DNA of 25,403 bases from CAUZJO01 sp963580245 (GTDB lineage Bacteria; Sumerlaeota; Sumerlaeia; MVZB01). Shown in pieces: positions 7,638-16,418 of the stretch. The first letter of the stretch is position 1, and each line of letters opens with the position of its first letter. The stretch spans positions 1 through 25,403 of the forward strand of contig CAUZJO010000067.1 of the NCBI GenBank assembly GCA_963580245.1. Direction: 5' to 3'. A model generated the notes under the pieces. It saw only the letters and a list, made by a program, of their open reading frames with translations. It had not been told where the DNA came from and searched no databases. The position numbers and the translations under genes are program-made.

Positions 7638-8867
7638 TTACGGGTTCGTGGGAACCACTTCGGAGACCTGCGGCTTATCGGGCGCGGCCTCGTCCTCGGC
7701 CGGTTTCGCGGCCTTATCGGGCTTGGGCCGGCGGACGCTCGCCCGCACGGGCAGCTCGATCAGGGGCTGACGGGGATGATCGGTCTTGAGAGTAATCTGC
7801 GCGTTGTAGCCCCCCTGCTGCTGGTCTTCGGGCAGCGTCAGGGTGAACGTGATACGTTGGACCTCCGGTTTGTCCGATTCCCCGTACTTCCAGGTCACCG
7901 GCACGTCTCCGGCCTCCACCCCGGTGATATTGAAGGGCGTGCCGCTGGAACTGCTGACCACCAATCCGCGCGTGGCCGGCTCGCCGGGCTTGGCGCGATT
8001 ATAGAAAAGCAACCGTGGCGATACGCTCAGGTCACCGGTCACGTCGGCCGAGATGGGGACCTCCAGGAGTGGCTTCTTGGGATGATTCGTCGTGATCTCG
8101 AGCTTGCCGCGTTGGCGCCCGATCGGCACCCCCGGCTGGATCGACAGTTCGATCACCGTCCGCGTCCCTTCCTTGGTGCCCGAGGTCTTGGCATCCCTAT
8201 CGAGCGGCAGCGGCCCTTGGCTCTGCACGCGCGCCTCGACGATATCCGTCCCGGTCACCTTGATGTCCTTGATCTCCAGCGGGATATCGGCCGTCGAGTC
8301 GATCTGGAGCGTGCGCGTGGTCAGGGCCTCGTTGCTGACGCGATAGAACCCGATCGAGCGCGGCTTGACGCTGATTTCCTGCGAGACGTAGGTCTTGAAC
8401 GTCAGCGTGGCGTTGCTTTGGCGGGGGTCGTTGGAGGTCACGGTGATCGTCTTAGTCTGCAACCCCGGCCGGCCCTTGCTGTTGAAGACGCCCAGCAGCT
8501 TGGTGATTTCACCCGGGGCCAGTTCGTCTTTCTCCACCCGCACGTTGGTGCAGCCACACGAACCCTTGACCTTACTGATCTTGAGCGGCTCGTTGCCCTT
8601 ATTCGTGATCTCGTAGTAAAACTCGAGTTTTGTCCCCTCTTCGACCCGTCCCAGGTCCTTGCTCTTCGTGTCGAAATCGATCACGGGGCGATTCAGGTCT
8701 TTACCCTCGACGGCCCCTTGTTCCTGGGCACCGGCCGTTCCAGCGCCCAATATCCCCACGGCCAGCAGGACCAGGCATCCAACACCCCAACCCACCCCGC
8801 CAAGGGCCTTCGTTTTCCGGTTCGTGGCGACTCGGGATAATCTTTGCGGTTTCGTCCATTTGCTCAT
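7638..8867 (-). CDS. Secreted DUF1573 protein with three Ig-like repeats
   Basis: 409 residues, ATG at 8867. A basic N-terminus and a hydrophobic segment (about 24-47, ending AGA-Q) form a signal peptide. A DUF1573 module (about 62-155) carries the hallmark GSCGCT (residues 102-107). It is followed by two further beta-sandwich repeats (about 160-275 and 280-370), each ending with a TNHPKKPLLE- or TDHPRQPLIE-like strand. The C-terminus is Pro/Lys/Asp/Ala-rich. DUF1573 proteins are abundant in Planctomycetes and Bacteroidetes and lack a proven function; the fold resembles ASPM/SPD-2/hydin-type Ig domains used for binding. It is the first gene of an operon with the rhodanese and MauE-like genes. 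A Shine-Dalgarno-like GGAAAGGAG lies about 13 nt upstream of the start. Confidence 0.88.
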   Translation of the reverse strand: MSKWTKPQRLSRVATNRKTKALGGVGWGVGCLVLLAVGILGAGTAGAQEQGAVEGKDLNRPVIDFDTKSKDLGRVEEGTKLEFYYEITNKGNEPLKISKVKGSCGCTNVRVEKDELAPGEITKLLGVFNSKGRPGLQTKTITVTSNDPRQSNATLTFKTYVSQEISVKPRSIGFYRVSNEALTTRTLQIDSTADIPLEIKDIKVTGTDIVEARVQSQGPLPLDRDAKTSGTKEGTRTVIELSIQPGVPIGRQRGKLEITTNHPKKPLLEVPISADVTGDLSVSPRLLFYNRAKPGEPATRGLVVSSSSGTPFNITGVEAGDVPVTWKYGESDKPEVQRITFTLTLPEDQQQGGYNAQITLKTDHPRQPLIELPVRASVRRPKPDKAAKPAEDEAAPDKPQVSEVVPTNP

Positions 8868-8983
8868 GGCCTGTTCTAGGCTCCTTTCCCTCGTGCCTGC
8901 CGGACCCTATCCGCTTCATCCAGCGTGAAGCACCCGTGGGTCCCGGCATTGTTCTGACTACCAAACGTTCACGGACATGGGGG

Positions 8984-9012
8984 ATTATAGCTTGTTCCAC
9001 CCTTTGCGCCAA
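8984..9012 (-). promoter_or_regulatory. Sigma70-type promoter for the DUF1573 operon
   Basis: On the minus strand, TTGGCG (9012-9007) and a perfect TATAAT (8989-8984) are separated by 17 bp. The site lies about 117 nt upstream of the DUF1573 start in the divergent gap with the histidine kinase. The rest of the 313-bp gap (8868-9180) shows no gene, repeat or clear plus-strand promoter. Confidence 0.55.
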
Positions 9013-9180
9013 ATCTAAAATTTGTGGACCGAGTAACTATAGGGGTGCTTTTCACGGTTCCGCGAGATGTATCCCCCGCCCTCCCGTCCATGACTCACGC
9101 CTTGACGGTTATGATCCACCGGGTCAAAATGAGACGGTGAGGTGCGTTTGAAAGCGGGAAGTAGGCGGGGTGTCGGTTCC

Positions 9181-10497
9181 ATGAAAACGGCGGGTTTCGA
9201 AGACAAGCTGCTGGCCCGGCTGGCCAAGCTGGACCCCGATCAGGTGGAGGGCTACCTGAGGCGGCTGCTGGCCGAGAAGCAGTTCCTCCTCAGCGTCTTC
9301 AATCACCTGGACGAGGGCATCATCGTCACCGACGGCTCGCTGATCATCCAGTTCATCAATCGGCGCGCGCGGTCGGTGTTAGGCTGGCCGCGGGACAAAG
9401 ACCATCTCGGCGAAGCCCTCGACCGGCACGTCGCCCCGGACCATCCGCTACGCGAGATCATCGGCTCCCTGCGCCAGGATCTGCGTGAGATCGAGGGCCA
9501 TGAGTGCTCGTTCGGGCCCAATGGTGATCGGATTTTGCGTTTAACGGTCCTGCCGATGCGCGCCGAGAGGACGGGCGAGGAATATGGCGAAGAGGCCGAG
9601 GACCTGCTGATCGTGCTGCTCCGGGACGTCACCGAACATCAACGGCGCCAAAGCGAGCAGGAACGGGCCAGTCGGCTGGCTTCGATGGCGACGTTGACTT
9701 CTGGGATCGCCCACGAGATCAAGAACCCACTCACCTCGCTCAACATCCACACCCAGTTGCTCGAGGCCGAGGTCAGCCAGGCGCGTCGCGAGGGCCGGCC
9801 CCTCGACCGACAAACGACCGAGCGCGCGTCGCAGGTGATTCACGAGGAGACCGACCGCATGGCGCGCATCATCGAGGAGTTCCTCCAGGCGGCGCGTCCC
9901 ACCAGTCCCAACCTGGAGGCGCGCGACCTGCGGCCCGTGATCGAGAGCGCCCGGCGCATCCACGCCCCCCAGTGCGAGCAGCTCGGCGTCGAATTTTCGG
10001 TGCGCATCGACCCCGAATTGCCCTCGGCGATGGTTGACAACCACTTGATCCTCCAGGCGCTGCGCAACTTGCTCAATAATGGGCTGGACGCGCTCAAGGA
10101 GCGGATCGAACAGAGCCGCGAGCTAGGCGAGGTTTTCCATCCGGTGCTGAAACTGGAGGCCGAACTGAGTGGCGATTCGATCCGCCTGAGCGTCAGCGAC
10201 AACGGGCCGGGCATCGCAGAAGACGTCCGCGAGAAGATCCTGGAGCCGTACTTCACGACCAAGTTCGGCGGGACGGGTTTGGGATTGATGGTCGTCTACC
10301 GGATCGTGGCCGAGCACCGCGGGGTGCTGGACGTCGAGACGGACCCCGGACAGTGGACCTGTTTCTCCATCGCGCTGCCCCTTCACCAGCGGCCCGTTCG
10401 CCTCTTGAGACATGACGATATGGGCTCCCCAGCGAATTCGGATAGCCAGCAGACCGGAGAGAACGGCGAGGGAAGCATCGAGAGCGGGGCGAGGTAA
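9181..10497 (+). CDS. Cytoplasmic PAS-domain sensor histidine kinase (NtrB/AtoS-like)
   Basis: 438 residues from ATG 9181, preceded by GGCGGGG about 10 nt upstream; an in-frame GTG at 9142 is an alternative. A PAS domain covers about residues 35-155 (FNHLDEGIIVTDG, then INRRA). The HisKA domain has the phosphoacceptor H178 in HEIKNPLTSL. The ATPase domain shows the N box (NNGLDAL, 299-305), G1 (DNGPGI, 340-345), F box (EPYFTTK, 355-361) and G2 (GGTGLGL, 363-369). No transmembrane segment is present, so the signal is probably intracellular. It autophosphorylates and passes the phosphate to the response regulator encoded 76 nt downstream. The last 30 residues are low-complexity. The H-box type matches kinases that pair with sigma54 activators. 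Confidence 0.93.
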   Translation: MKTAGFEDKLLARLAKLDPDQVEGYLRRLLAEKQFLLSVFNHLDEGIIVTDGSLIIQFINRRARSVLGWPRDKDHLGEALDRHVAPDHPLREIIGSLRQDLREIEGHECSFGPNGDRILRLTVLPMRAERTGEEYGEEAEDLLIVLLRDVTEHQRRQSEQERASRLASMATLTSGIAHEIKNPLTSLNIHTQLLEAEVSQARREGRPLDRQTTERASQVIHEETDRMARIIEEFLQAARPTSPNLEARDLRPVIESARRIHAPQCEQLGVEFSVRIDPELPSAMVDNHLILQALRNLLNNGLDALKERIEQSRELGEVFHPVLKLEAELSGDSIRLSVSDNGPGIAEDVREKILEPYFTTKFGGTGLGLMVVYRIVAEHRGVLDVETDPGQWTCFSIALPLHQRPVRLLRHDDMGSPANSDSQQTGENGEGSIESGAR

Positions 10498-10573
10498 GCG
10501 TTTTCGTCCCGGTGGTGCCGCTCGCCCGTCCAACCCGCGCCAACAGCCCCATCTTCAGGAGTTGATCAGAGCC

Positions 10574-11926
10574 ATGGCCAAACCCCACGTGATGGTCGTC
10601 GATGACGAAAGGAATACGCGAGAGGGTCTCAAGTGGAGCCTCGAGGCGGCGCAGATGGAAATCGAGACCGCGGCCGATGGTCGCGAGGCCATCGAGCTGT
10701 TCCACCGGCAGCATTTTGATCTGGTCGTGACGGACCTCAAGATGCCGAACCTGGACGGGCTTGAGCTGCTAAAACGCGTCAAGGCCGCGGACCCCACGAC
10801 CGAGGTGATCGTGCTGACGGCCCACGGGACGATCGAGACGGCGGTCGAGGCCATGCACCAGGGGGCCTTTCATTACCAGACCAAGCCGGTGGACCTGGCG
10901 GAATTGCGGCTCAATTGCGAGCGGGCCTTGCGCACGCGCCGGATGGCCATCGAGAACAAAGAGCTCAAGAGCCTGGTCAACAAGCGATACGGGTTCGAGA
11001 ACATCATCGGCAACACGCTGGAGATGGAGCGGCTCTTCCAGACCGTGCGTCAGGTCGCGCCGACGCGGGCCACCGTCCTGATTCAGGGCGAGAGCGGCAC
11101 GGGCAAGGAGCTGATCGCCCATGCGATCCACCTCCATTCGGACAGGGAGAAGAACCCCTTCGTCGCGGTCAATTGCGGGGCGCTTACCTCGACGTTGCTC
11201 GAAAGCGAGTTGTTCGGGCACGAGAGAGGGGCGTTCACCCACGCCATCAAGACGCGGCTGGGCCGCTTTGAGCTGGCCGACGGGGGATCGATCCTGCTCG
11301 ATGAGATCAGCGAGACCAGCCCGGATTTTCAGGTCAAACTCCTGCGCGTCTTGCAGGAGCAGACGTTTGAGCGGGTCGGGGGCGTCGGTCCGATCAAGGT
11401 CGACGTGCGAGTGCTGGCATCCACCAACCAGGATTTGAAAAAGCTGGTTGAAGAGGGTAGGTTTCGCGACGACCTGTTTTACCGGCTCAACGTGGTGACG
11501 CTGACCTTGCCCCCGTTGCGAGAGCGGCGCGAGGACATCCCGCTGCTTGTGGACACGTTTCTCAAGGAGTTATGCGAGGCCAACAGTCGGCCGATTCTGC
11601 GTATTTCGCCCAAGGCGATGACGCTGTTGCAGAATTTCGCCTGGCCGGGCAACGTTCGTCAGTTGCGCAACGTGATCGAGGGGCTCGTCGTCATGAGTGT
11701 CTCCCGGGATATTGGGCCCAACAACCTGCCCGAGGAGGTTCGGTCGGCCCTGCCGGCGCGTGGGAGCGTCAGCCTGCGGGTCGGCGCGACCCTCGACGAT
11801 GCCGAGCGCGAACTCATCCGCGCCACGCTCGCGCAAAACAACGGCAACCGGGCGCAAACGGCGCGGATCCTCGGCATCGGCCGCAAGACGCTCTACCGCA
11901 AGCTGGAGGAATACAACATCGAATGA
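10574..11926 (+). CDS. NtrC-family sigma54-dependent response regulator
   Basis: 450 residues from ATG 10574, with AGGAG about 12 nt upstream. The receiver domain (about 5-120) has the acidic pair D10/D11, phosphoacceptor D54 and K104. The AAA+ domain (about 140-370) has Walker A GESGTGKE (172-179), Walker B SILLDE (239-244), RFRDDLFYRL with the arginine-finger region, and WPGNVRQLRN as sensor II. The C-terminal Fis-type helix-turn-helix (about 405-447) has NRAQTARILGIGRKTLYRKL. It should activate transcription by sigma54 RNA polymerase on phosphorylation by the kinase upstream. The sigma54-contact loop reads GAFTHA (219-224) rather than GAFTGA, keeping the key Thr but replacing the second Gly by His. 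The stop overlaps the next gene as ATGA. Confidence 0.95.
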   Translation: MAKPHVMVVDDERNTREGLKWSLEAAQMEIETAADGREAIELFHRQHFDLVVTDLKMPNLDGLELLKRVKAADPTTEVIVLTAHGTIETAVEAMHQGAFHYQTKPVDLAELRLNCERALRTRRMAIENKELKSLVNKRYGFENIIGNTLEMERLFQTVRQVAPTRATVLIQGESGTGKELIAHAIHLHSDREKNPFVAVNCGALTSTLLESELFGHERGAFTHAIKTRLGRFELADGGSILLDEISETSPDFQVKLLRVLQEQTFERVGGVGPIKVDVRVLASTNQDLKKLVEEGRFRDDLFYRLNVVTLTLPPLRERREDIPLLVDTFLKELCEANSRPILRISPKAMTLLQNFAWPGNVRQLRNVIEGLVVMSVSRDIGPNNLPEEVRSALPARGSVSLRVGATLDDAERELIRATLAQNNGNRAQTARILGIGRKTLYRKLEEYNIE

Positions 11927-12744
11927 GCACGGGCCCGACGCAGCCGGTCGCCGGCCGGCCAAAGCCGTGGTACCAGGTGGCGTTTCAAGAGGCCTACCTG
12001 GACCTCTATATGCACCGCGATCAGCGCGAGGCGGCGCGCGCCGTACGGTTTCTCCAGGAAGTGCTCCGGTTCACCCCCGAGGACCGACTTCTCGACTTAT
12101 GTTGCGGACCGGGGCGTCACTTGGCGCTGTTGGGGGACAAGGTCGGCGTGGCCGTCGGGTTGGACCTCTCGCTTGTTTTGCTGCGCCGGGCGCACCGGCA
12201 CTTCGTGGTGCTCGGCGGAGGGGAGCAAGCTTCGGCGGAGAGTACCAGACCCCTCTTGATCCAGGCCGACATGCTGCGGCTTCCGCTCGACATGGGCGTC
12301 TTCGACCACGTCGTCAACCTGTTCACGAGTTTCGGTTACTTCGAGCGCGAGGTCGAGAACCAGGGCGTGCTGGCCGAAGTGGCGCGGGTACTGCGGCCGG
12401 GGGGGATGCTGGCGCTCGATCATATCAATGAGCCCGTGATGCTGGGCAACCTCGAGCCGCGCAGCGAACGAGAACTGCCCGACGGCCGGTGCGTGATCGA
12501 GGTCCGGCGCTGGGACGCCCACGCGCGTCGCGTCGAGAAGGACATCACTTGCCAACGGCCCGACGGCCTGGTGCGGCGCTGGCACGAATCGGTCCGCGTT
12601 TATCAACCCGACGAACTCGAATCGATGATGCGCTCGGAGGGCCTTGAACCGGTCGCCCGCCACGGCGATTACGACGGCAACCCCTGGCGCGAGGACGCGC
12701 CGCGAATGATTCTGCTGGCGCGGCGGGTTGGGTCAAACCCATAG
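11923..12744 (+). CDS. Class I SAM-dependent methyltransferase
   Basis: 273 residues, starting at the ATG that overlaps the response-regulator stop (ATGA). Motif I is LLDLCCGPGRH (56-66), with D81 at the end of strand beta2 for the SAM ribose. FDHVVNLFTSFGYF is the motif IV region and LRPGGMLALD the post-III region. The fold matches Methyltransf_25/11-type enzymes acting on small molecules or lipids; the substrate is not predictable. Tight coupling to a two-component system is unusual and suggests the methyltransferase shares a role or control with it. An earlier in-frame extension lies wholly within the regulator gene and is rejected. The gene converges with the next minus-strand gene, 25 bp away. 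Confidence 0.88.
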   Translation: MSTGPTQPVAGRPKPWYQVAFQEAYLDLYMHRDQREAARAVRFLQEVLRFTPEDRLLDLCCGPGRHLALLGDKVGVAVGLDLSLVLLRRAHRHFVVLGGGEQASAESTRPLLIQADMLRLPLDMGVFDHVVNLFTSFGYFEREVENQGVLAEVARVLRPGGMLALDHINEPVMLGNLEPRSERELPDGRCVIEVRRWDAHARRVEKDITCQRPDGLVRRWHESVRVYQPDELESMMRSEGLEPVARHGDYDGNPWREDAPRMILLARRVGSNP

Positions 12745-12769
12745 GACGAAGACCGCCCCGGCTCGGCCC

Positions 12770-13843
12770 TCAGCGCGGTCGCGCCACGACGAAGACGTAG
12801 AAGTTCGGGATTTCGTTGGCCTCGGTCAGGGCCATGTCATCGGCCATGATCCGCTGGATCCAACCATTGGCCTCTTCGTCGGCGGGATCGAAGTTGCCGA
12901 TGATCGCGTGCAGAAGCGGCATGAGCAATCCACCTCCCAACGGACGCATGTGGTCGATGCGCATCGATTGTTCCAGGGCCGGAAGGATGCGGTCCGAGCG
13001 GATCGATTCGAACGGCGAATGGCGCTGGATCCACCAGCGGTCGAAAAAGTCCAGGCACTCGATCGTCGATTGGCCGTCCGGGGCTCGGCGAAGGCGGGTG
13101 GGCAGGCGTTTGAACCAGTCCTGGGCTTTGTCGCGCACGATCTTGGGGAATTCAAGGTAGCGGGGACCCACGTACTCCTCCATGACGAGTCTGCCGGTTT
13201 CCACCGTGAGCGAACCCGCCAGTTGCGAGAAGAGCGTCTCGAGATTGATGAAATGGTGCAGCACGTGCATCGCGAGGCACAGATCAAAGGTCCGGGGCGG
13301 GAAACGCGCGAAGTTCAGGTCCATCGCCTGGTAGTCAATCGGGTAACCGTATCGTGCGAACTGGGTGTTGGCCTTTTCGACAAGCTCCTCGGCGATGTCA
13401 TAAGCCGTGACTCGCCGGGCGATTTTGCCATCGATCAACATCCGGCAGTGCGCGCCATTGCCCGCCCCCAACACCAACCCATGCTCGGCCGGCGCATCCT
13501 GTTTAACCAGCCATTCCCAGATGTCGCGGGTCTCCAGGCCCGCGCGGCGATTCATCTCGCGGCGGATCGTGGGGTGTTCGAGCAGGTTCTTCACGCCGGC
13601 TTGCTCGCCGCAGGGGGTTGAGTCCGGGCCATCCGAAGTTTCCGTTGGGATCTGTTCGGACCAGTATTGCGCCTCGCGGTCGGCGAACCTGCGGTAATGG
13701 GGCGACCGGAGGAATTTGAGCCGCCGCTGCTCGGACTCAAGGTTTTGGAGAAGAAAGCGTGGATCGGGTGGAGGCAGTCGCCGCCAAACCCAGCGGATTC
13801 CCGATAGGATTGGGGCGGGGATGCGATTCAAATGCCTGCGCAC
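12770..13843 (-). CDS. Class I SAM-dependent methyltransferase, second of the window
   Basis: 357 residues from GTG 13843, 14 nt after the FAD oxidoreductase stop; an AAGG-like site lies upstream. Residues 1-120 are a basic and helical N-terminal extension. The methyltransferase core has motif I VLGAGNGAH (124-132), acidic D149 after beta2 and AMHVLHHF (191-198), the region seen in Methyltransf_11/12 and O-methyltransferase-like proteins of natural product or polysaccharide clusters. The C-terminal third is helical with no recognised domain. It sits behind aroE and an FAD-dependent oxidoreductase, probably in one transcript. The substrate is unknown; a small hydroxylated or lipid-linked sugar compound is only a guess. 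Confidence 0.85.
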   Translation of the reverse strand: MRRHLNRIPAPILSGIRWVWRRLPPPDPRFLLQNLESEQRRLKFLRSPHYRRFADREAQYWSEQIPTETSDGPDSTPCGEQAGVKNLLEHPTIRREMNRRAGLETRDIWEWLVKQDAPAEHGLVLGAGNGAHCRMLIDGKIARRVTAYDIAEELVEKANTQFARYGYPIDYQAMDLNFARFPPRTFDLCLAMHVLHHFINLETLFSQLAGSLTVETGRLVMEEYVGPRYLEFPKIVRDKAQDWFKRLPTRLRRAPDGQSTIECLDFFDRWWIQRHSPFESIRSDRILPALEQSMRIDHMRPLGGGLLMPLLHAIIGNFDPADEEANGWIQRIMADDMALTEANEIPNFYVFVVARPR

Positions 13844-13857
13844 CAGTTGCGTGAACC

Positions 13858-15339
13858 TTAATCGACGATTCGCATCTTCTTGAAGTCGTCAACCGAATCG
13901 TACCAGGCCCGAACCGCTTCATCGACCGGGAGCCGGTTGAGCAGATCGGCGGCGCGCAGGCCCATGTAAATGGAATGGTCCATGTTGTTGTGGTTGAACA
14001 GACCCTGGCGACCGACGGTCATGAGGTTGGGGATGGCCCTCAGCCCTTGAAAGACGGTCTTTAGGCGATCATCGTAACCGAGCTTGTAGAGCGGATAGGC
14101 CCAGCTTAGGCGATAGACGAGGCCCTCCTCGACCTCGTGCTCGGCGAAGAGTCCGGTTGACGCGACTTGCTCGGTGACGGTCTTCAAGATCGACGCGTCC
14201 GACTCCTCCCAAATCGGATCGCCCCGGCGCAGCGTGATCTCCAGGCACAGAACCGATTTATCCTGGGGTCCCATCGCCGGATCGAAGTTCTTGGCCTCAT
14301 GGGCCCGATTGAAGATGAGATGGGGTTCGGGGAAATAGAGCCAGTTGTCGCCGCTGATGACCTTGCGCCGCACGATCAGGCAGACGAAGATCATATCCAG
14401 ATACTCCAACTCCTCGGCGGCACGCCGGGCCTCTTTGAGGGATTCGGTCTTGGGCAGCAAGCTCCCGAGCAGGACAGGGAGGGGCACGGTCGATATGAAC
14501 GCCTTGGCCGGGGTTGCTTCGCCTTTCGTGCCATGGACGGCGGCCGCGACCCGCCCGGCAGCGTCCAGTTCAAGCCGCTGGACCGGTTGGCCGACTTGTA
14601 GCTCTGCGCCGGCGTCTCTGGCGTGTTCCCACAGGTGACGCACCAGCGTCTCGGCCCCGCCCCGGACGTACTTGAATTCCTTGAGGGCGGTTTCGGCGCC
14701 GCGAGTTTCGCGCACCAACAGGCCCTTGACCATTTTGGCCAGGCTGCCAGCCGATACGCGGACGCGTGCGGTGTCGGCGTGGAGTTCGTCGGGGTCCACC
14801 TTCCAGGTCTTCGCGCTGTAGGGGCGCAGGAGGAACCGGTAGAGTTCGCCCCCGAAGGCGCGGCGCATCAGGGTCTCGTAGGTTTCCCGGTTCCGGGCGG
14901 GGCGGATGCGTTCAAGGCCGAATCCCAAGGCGAAACGCGCCATCCGCCATGGGCCGAGATGCCGCAGCATCTCGAGCGGGCGCGGCGGATAGCGCATCCA
15001 TGCGCCGCGCAGGTAGATGTGGCTTTGGCGCCGGACCGTGAAGAGTGAAGGGGCGGCGATTTGCTCGATCAGCCGCTGAACCTCGGGGATCTCGGTGTGG
15101 ATGCGGTGAGGCCCCATGTCGGTCGAGACCCCTTTGAAATGGAGCGATTTGGCCAGACCGCCGGGCCGGTCTTCGGCTTCCAGGAGCCAGGGTCGATAGC
15201 GTCCCCCTTCGCCCAGGCGCAACGCCGCCGCCAAGCCGGCCACGCCCGCGCCGATCATCCCCGCCCGCTCGCCGCCCGCGCCAGGGCTCGGGGGATCGGC
15301 GGTTGCGTGACTCGGATGGGACTGCTTTGACTTGCTCAC
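13858..15339 (-). CDS. FAD-dependent oxidoreductase, amine oxidase/protoporphyrinogen oxidase-like superfamily
   Basis: 493 residues from GTG 15339, 16 nt after the aroE stop. The frame extends into aroE upstream, but that part is a shadow. The FAD-binding Rossmann motif MIGAGVAGLAAAL is at 28-40, followed by EAEDRPGG (54-61). GGAETLV and STVPLP are typical of the amine-oxidase fold, and the C-terminal FAD motif VGRQGLFNHNN...GLRAADLL lies at 442-466. It resembles NAD(P)-binding FAD proteins of exopolysaccharide clusters, including UDP-galactopyranose-mutase-like and protoporphyrinogen-oxidase-like proteins. The first 27 residues are Ser/Pro/Gly-rich with no clear beta1 strand, so the start remains somewhat uncertain. 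It probably oxidises or isomerises a sugar- or quinone-like substrate; this is inference from context. Confidence 0.82.
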   Translation of the reverse strand: MSKSKQSHPSHATADPPSPGAGGERAGMIGAGVAGLAAALRLGEGGRYRPWLLEAEDRPGGLAKSLHFKGVSTDMGPHRIHTEIPEVQRLIEQIAAPSLFTVRRQSHIYLRGAWMRYPPRPLEMLRHLGPWRMARFALGFGLERIRPARNRETYETLMRRAFGGELYRFLLRPYSAKTWKVDPDELHADTARVRVSAGSLAKMVKGLLVRETRGAETALKEFKYVRGGAETLVRHLWEHARDAGAELQVGQPVQRLELDAAGRVAAAVHGTKGEATPAKAFISTVPLPVLLGSLLPKTESLKEARRAAEELEYLDMIFVCLIVRRKVISGDNWLYFPEPHLIFNRAHEAKNFDPAMGPQDKSVLCLEITLRRGDPIWEESDASILKTVTEQVASTGLFAEHEVEEGLVYRLSWAYPLYKLGYDDRLKTVFQGLRAIPNLMTVGRQGLFNHNNMDHSIYMGLRAADLLNRLPVDEAVRAWYDSVDDFKKMRIVD

Positions 15340-15355
15340 TCGATGGTCGGTCGGG

Positions 15356-16222
15356 TCATTGATGTCGGGCCAATTGTTCGCGCAGAACCTGCTCCATAAG
15401 TGCCTCATCGGGTTCCCGGCCGCTCCAGATCGCCAGTGCCCGGGCACCCTGACGGGCCAACATGCCCAAGCCCTGGACGGCGCGGGCCCCGGCCTGGGCG
15501 GCGGCCTTCAATAGGGGCGTTTCGGCGACGGGGGCGTAGACGGTATCGAAGACAACGTGGCGGGCCTCGATCAATTCGGCGGCCAGCGGGAGAGGGTCAT
15601 CGGCCTTCATCCCGAGCGAGGTGGCGTTGGCGATCAGATCGGCCTCGCGGGCCGCCGACGCGACAGCCTGGGGATCGCCCGCGACGTTGACCGCGAGTTG
15701 CGGTGCATGCCGGCGGATCTCGTCGGCCAGCCGGTCCGCTCGCTCCAGTGTCCGGTTGAGTAGGGTCAATCGCCGCGCGCCGGCCTTGGCCGCGCCCAGG
15801 GCCATCGCCCGGCCCACGCCGCCCGCGCCGATTTGCAGGACATGGGCGCCCTTGAAATCGAACCGGCCCTCGGCCTGGACGGCGCCCACATACCCTTCGG
15901 CGTCGGTGTTATAGCCGAAGGCCCCCTCGTCGGTGAAATGGACCGTGTTGACCGCGCCGATGGCCTTGGCGGTCGGGTCGATTTGGTTCAGCAATCCCAG
16001 GACCTCCTGTTTGTGGGGAATCGTCAGGTTCATCCCGACCATTCCCATCGCTCGCGCGCCGGCAAGCGCCTGGGGCAGGTTTTCGGGGGCGACCGGCAAG
16101 GCCACGTAGACCCAATCCAGCCCCAGTGCCTCGATCGCCGCGTTCTGCATCGGCGGCGAGAGCGAGTGATCGACCGGCCAGCCCATGACTCCCACCACGC
16201 GTGTCTTGCCGCTGATTCGCAT
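15356..16222 (-). CDS. aroE: Shikimate dehydrogenase
   Basis: 288 residues from ATG 16222. It reduces 3-dehydroshikimate to shikimate with NADPH in the cytoplasm. Shikimate-binding residues are visible: S20 and S22 in HSLSPPM, K71 in NLTIPHK (catalytic), N92 in VNTV, and D107 in YNTDAEG (catalytic partner of Lys). The cofactor domain has GAGGVGRA (132-139) and the NRT motif (156-158) typical of NADP binding, NATSLGM, and the C-terminal GLGMLARQGA. Length is usual for the family. It is the first gene of a minus-strand unit with the FAD oxidoreductase and methyltransferase, and is divergent from the GT87 gene across a 196-bp gap. Confidence 0.96.
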   Translation of the reverse strand: MRISGKTRVVGVMGWPVDHSLSPPMQNAAIEALGLDWVYVALPVAPENLPQALAGARAMGMVGMNLTIPHKQEVLGLLNQIDPTAKAIGAVNTVHFTDEGAFGYNTDAEGYVGAVQAEGRFDFKGAHVLQIGAGGVGRAMALGAAKAGARRLTLLNRTLERADRLADEIRRHAPQLAVNVAGDPQAVASAAREADLIANATSLGMKADDPLPLAAELIEARHVVFDTVYAPVAETPLLKAAAQAGARAVQGLGMLARQGARALAIWSGREPDEALMEQVLREQLARHQ

Positions 16223-16418
16223 ATGTCGCTGCCGCTTGCCACCTCAAGAACCGGTTCCGAGGGCATCCTATCAAATGCCGAACGGGTCTTCCATCGGAGT
16301 CCTGGGCCCGGTAATCTTTAAAAACCGCCTCACTTTTCATTCCGAGTCCGGACCGATTCCCATAGAATGGGGGCCGCAAAGTCTCAAAACGAATGGACCA
16401 ACGTCGCGGGCCGCGCCC

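Noticed and set aside
7776..8840. 354-codon plus-strand open frame opposite the DUF1573 gene
   Set aside because: Shadow of a well-supported gene; Arg/His/Asp/Leu-rich translation without domain features.
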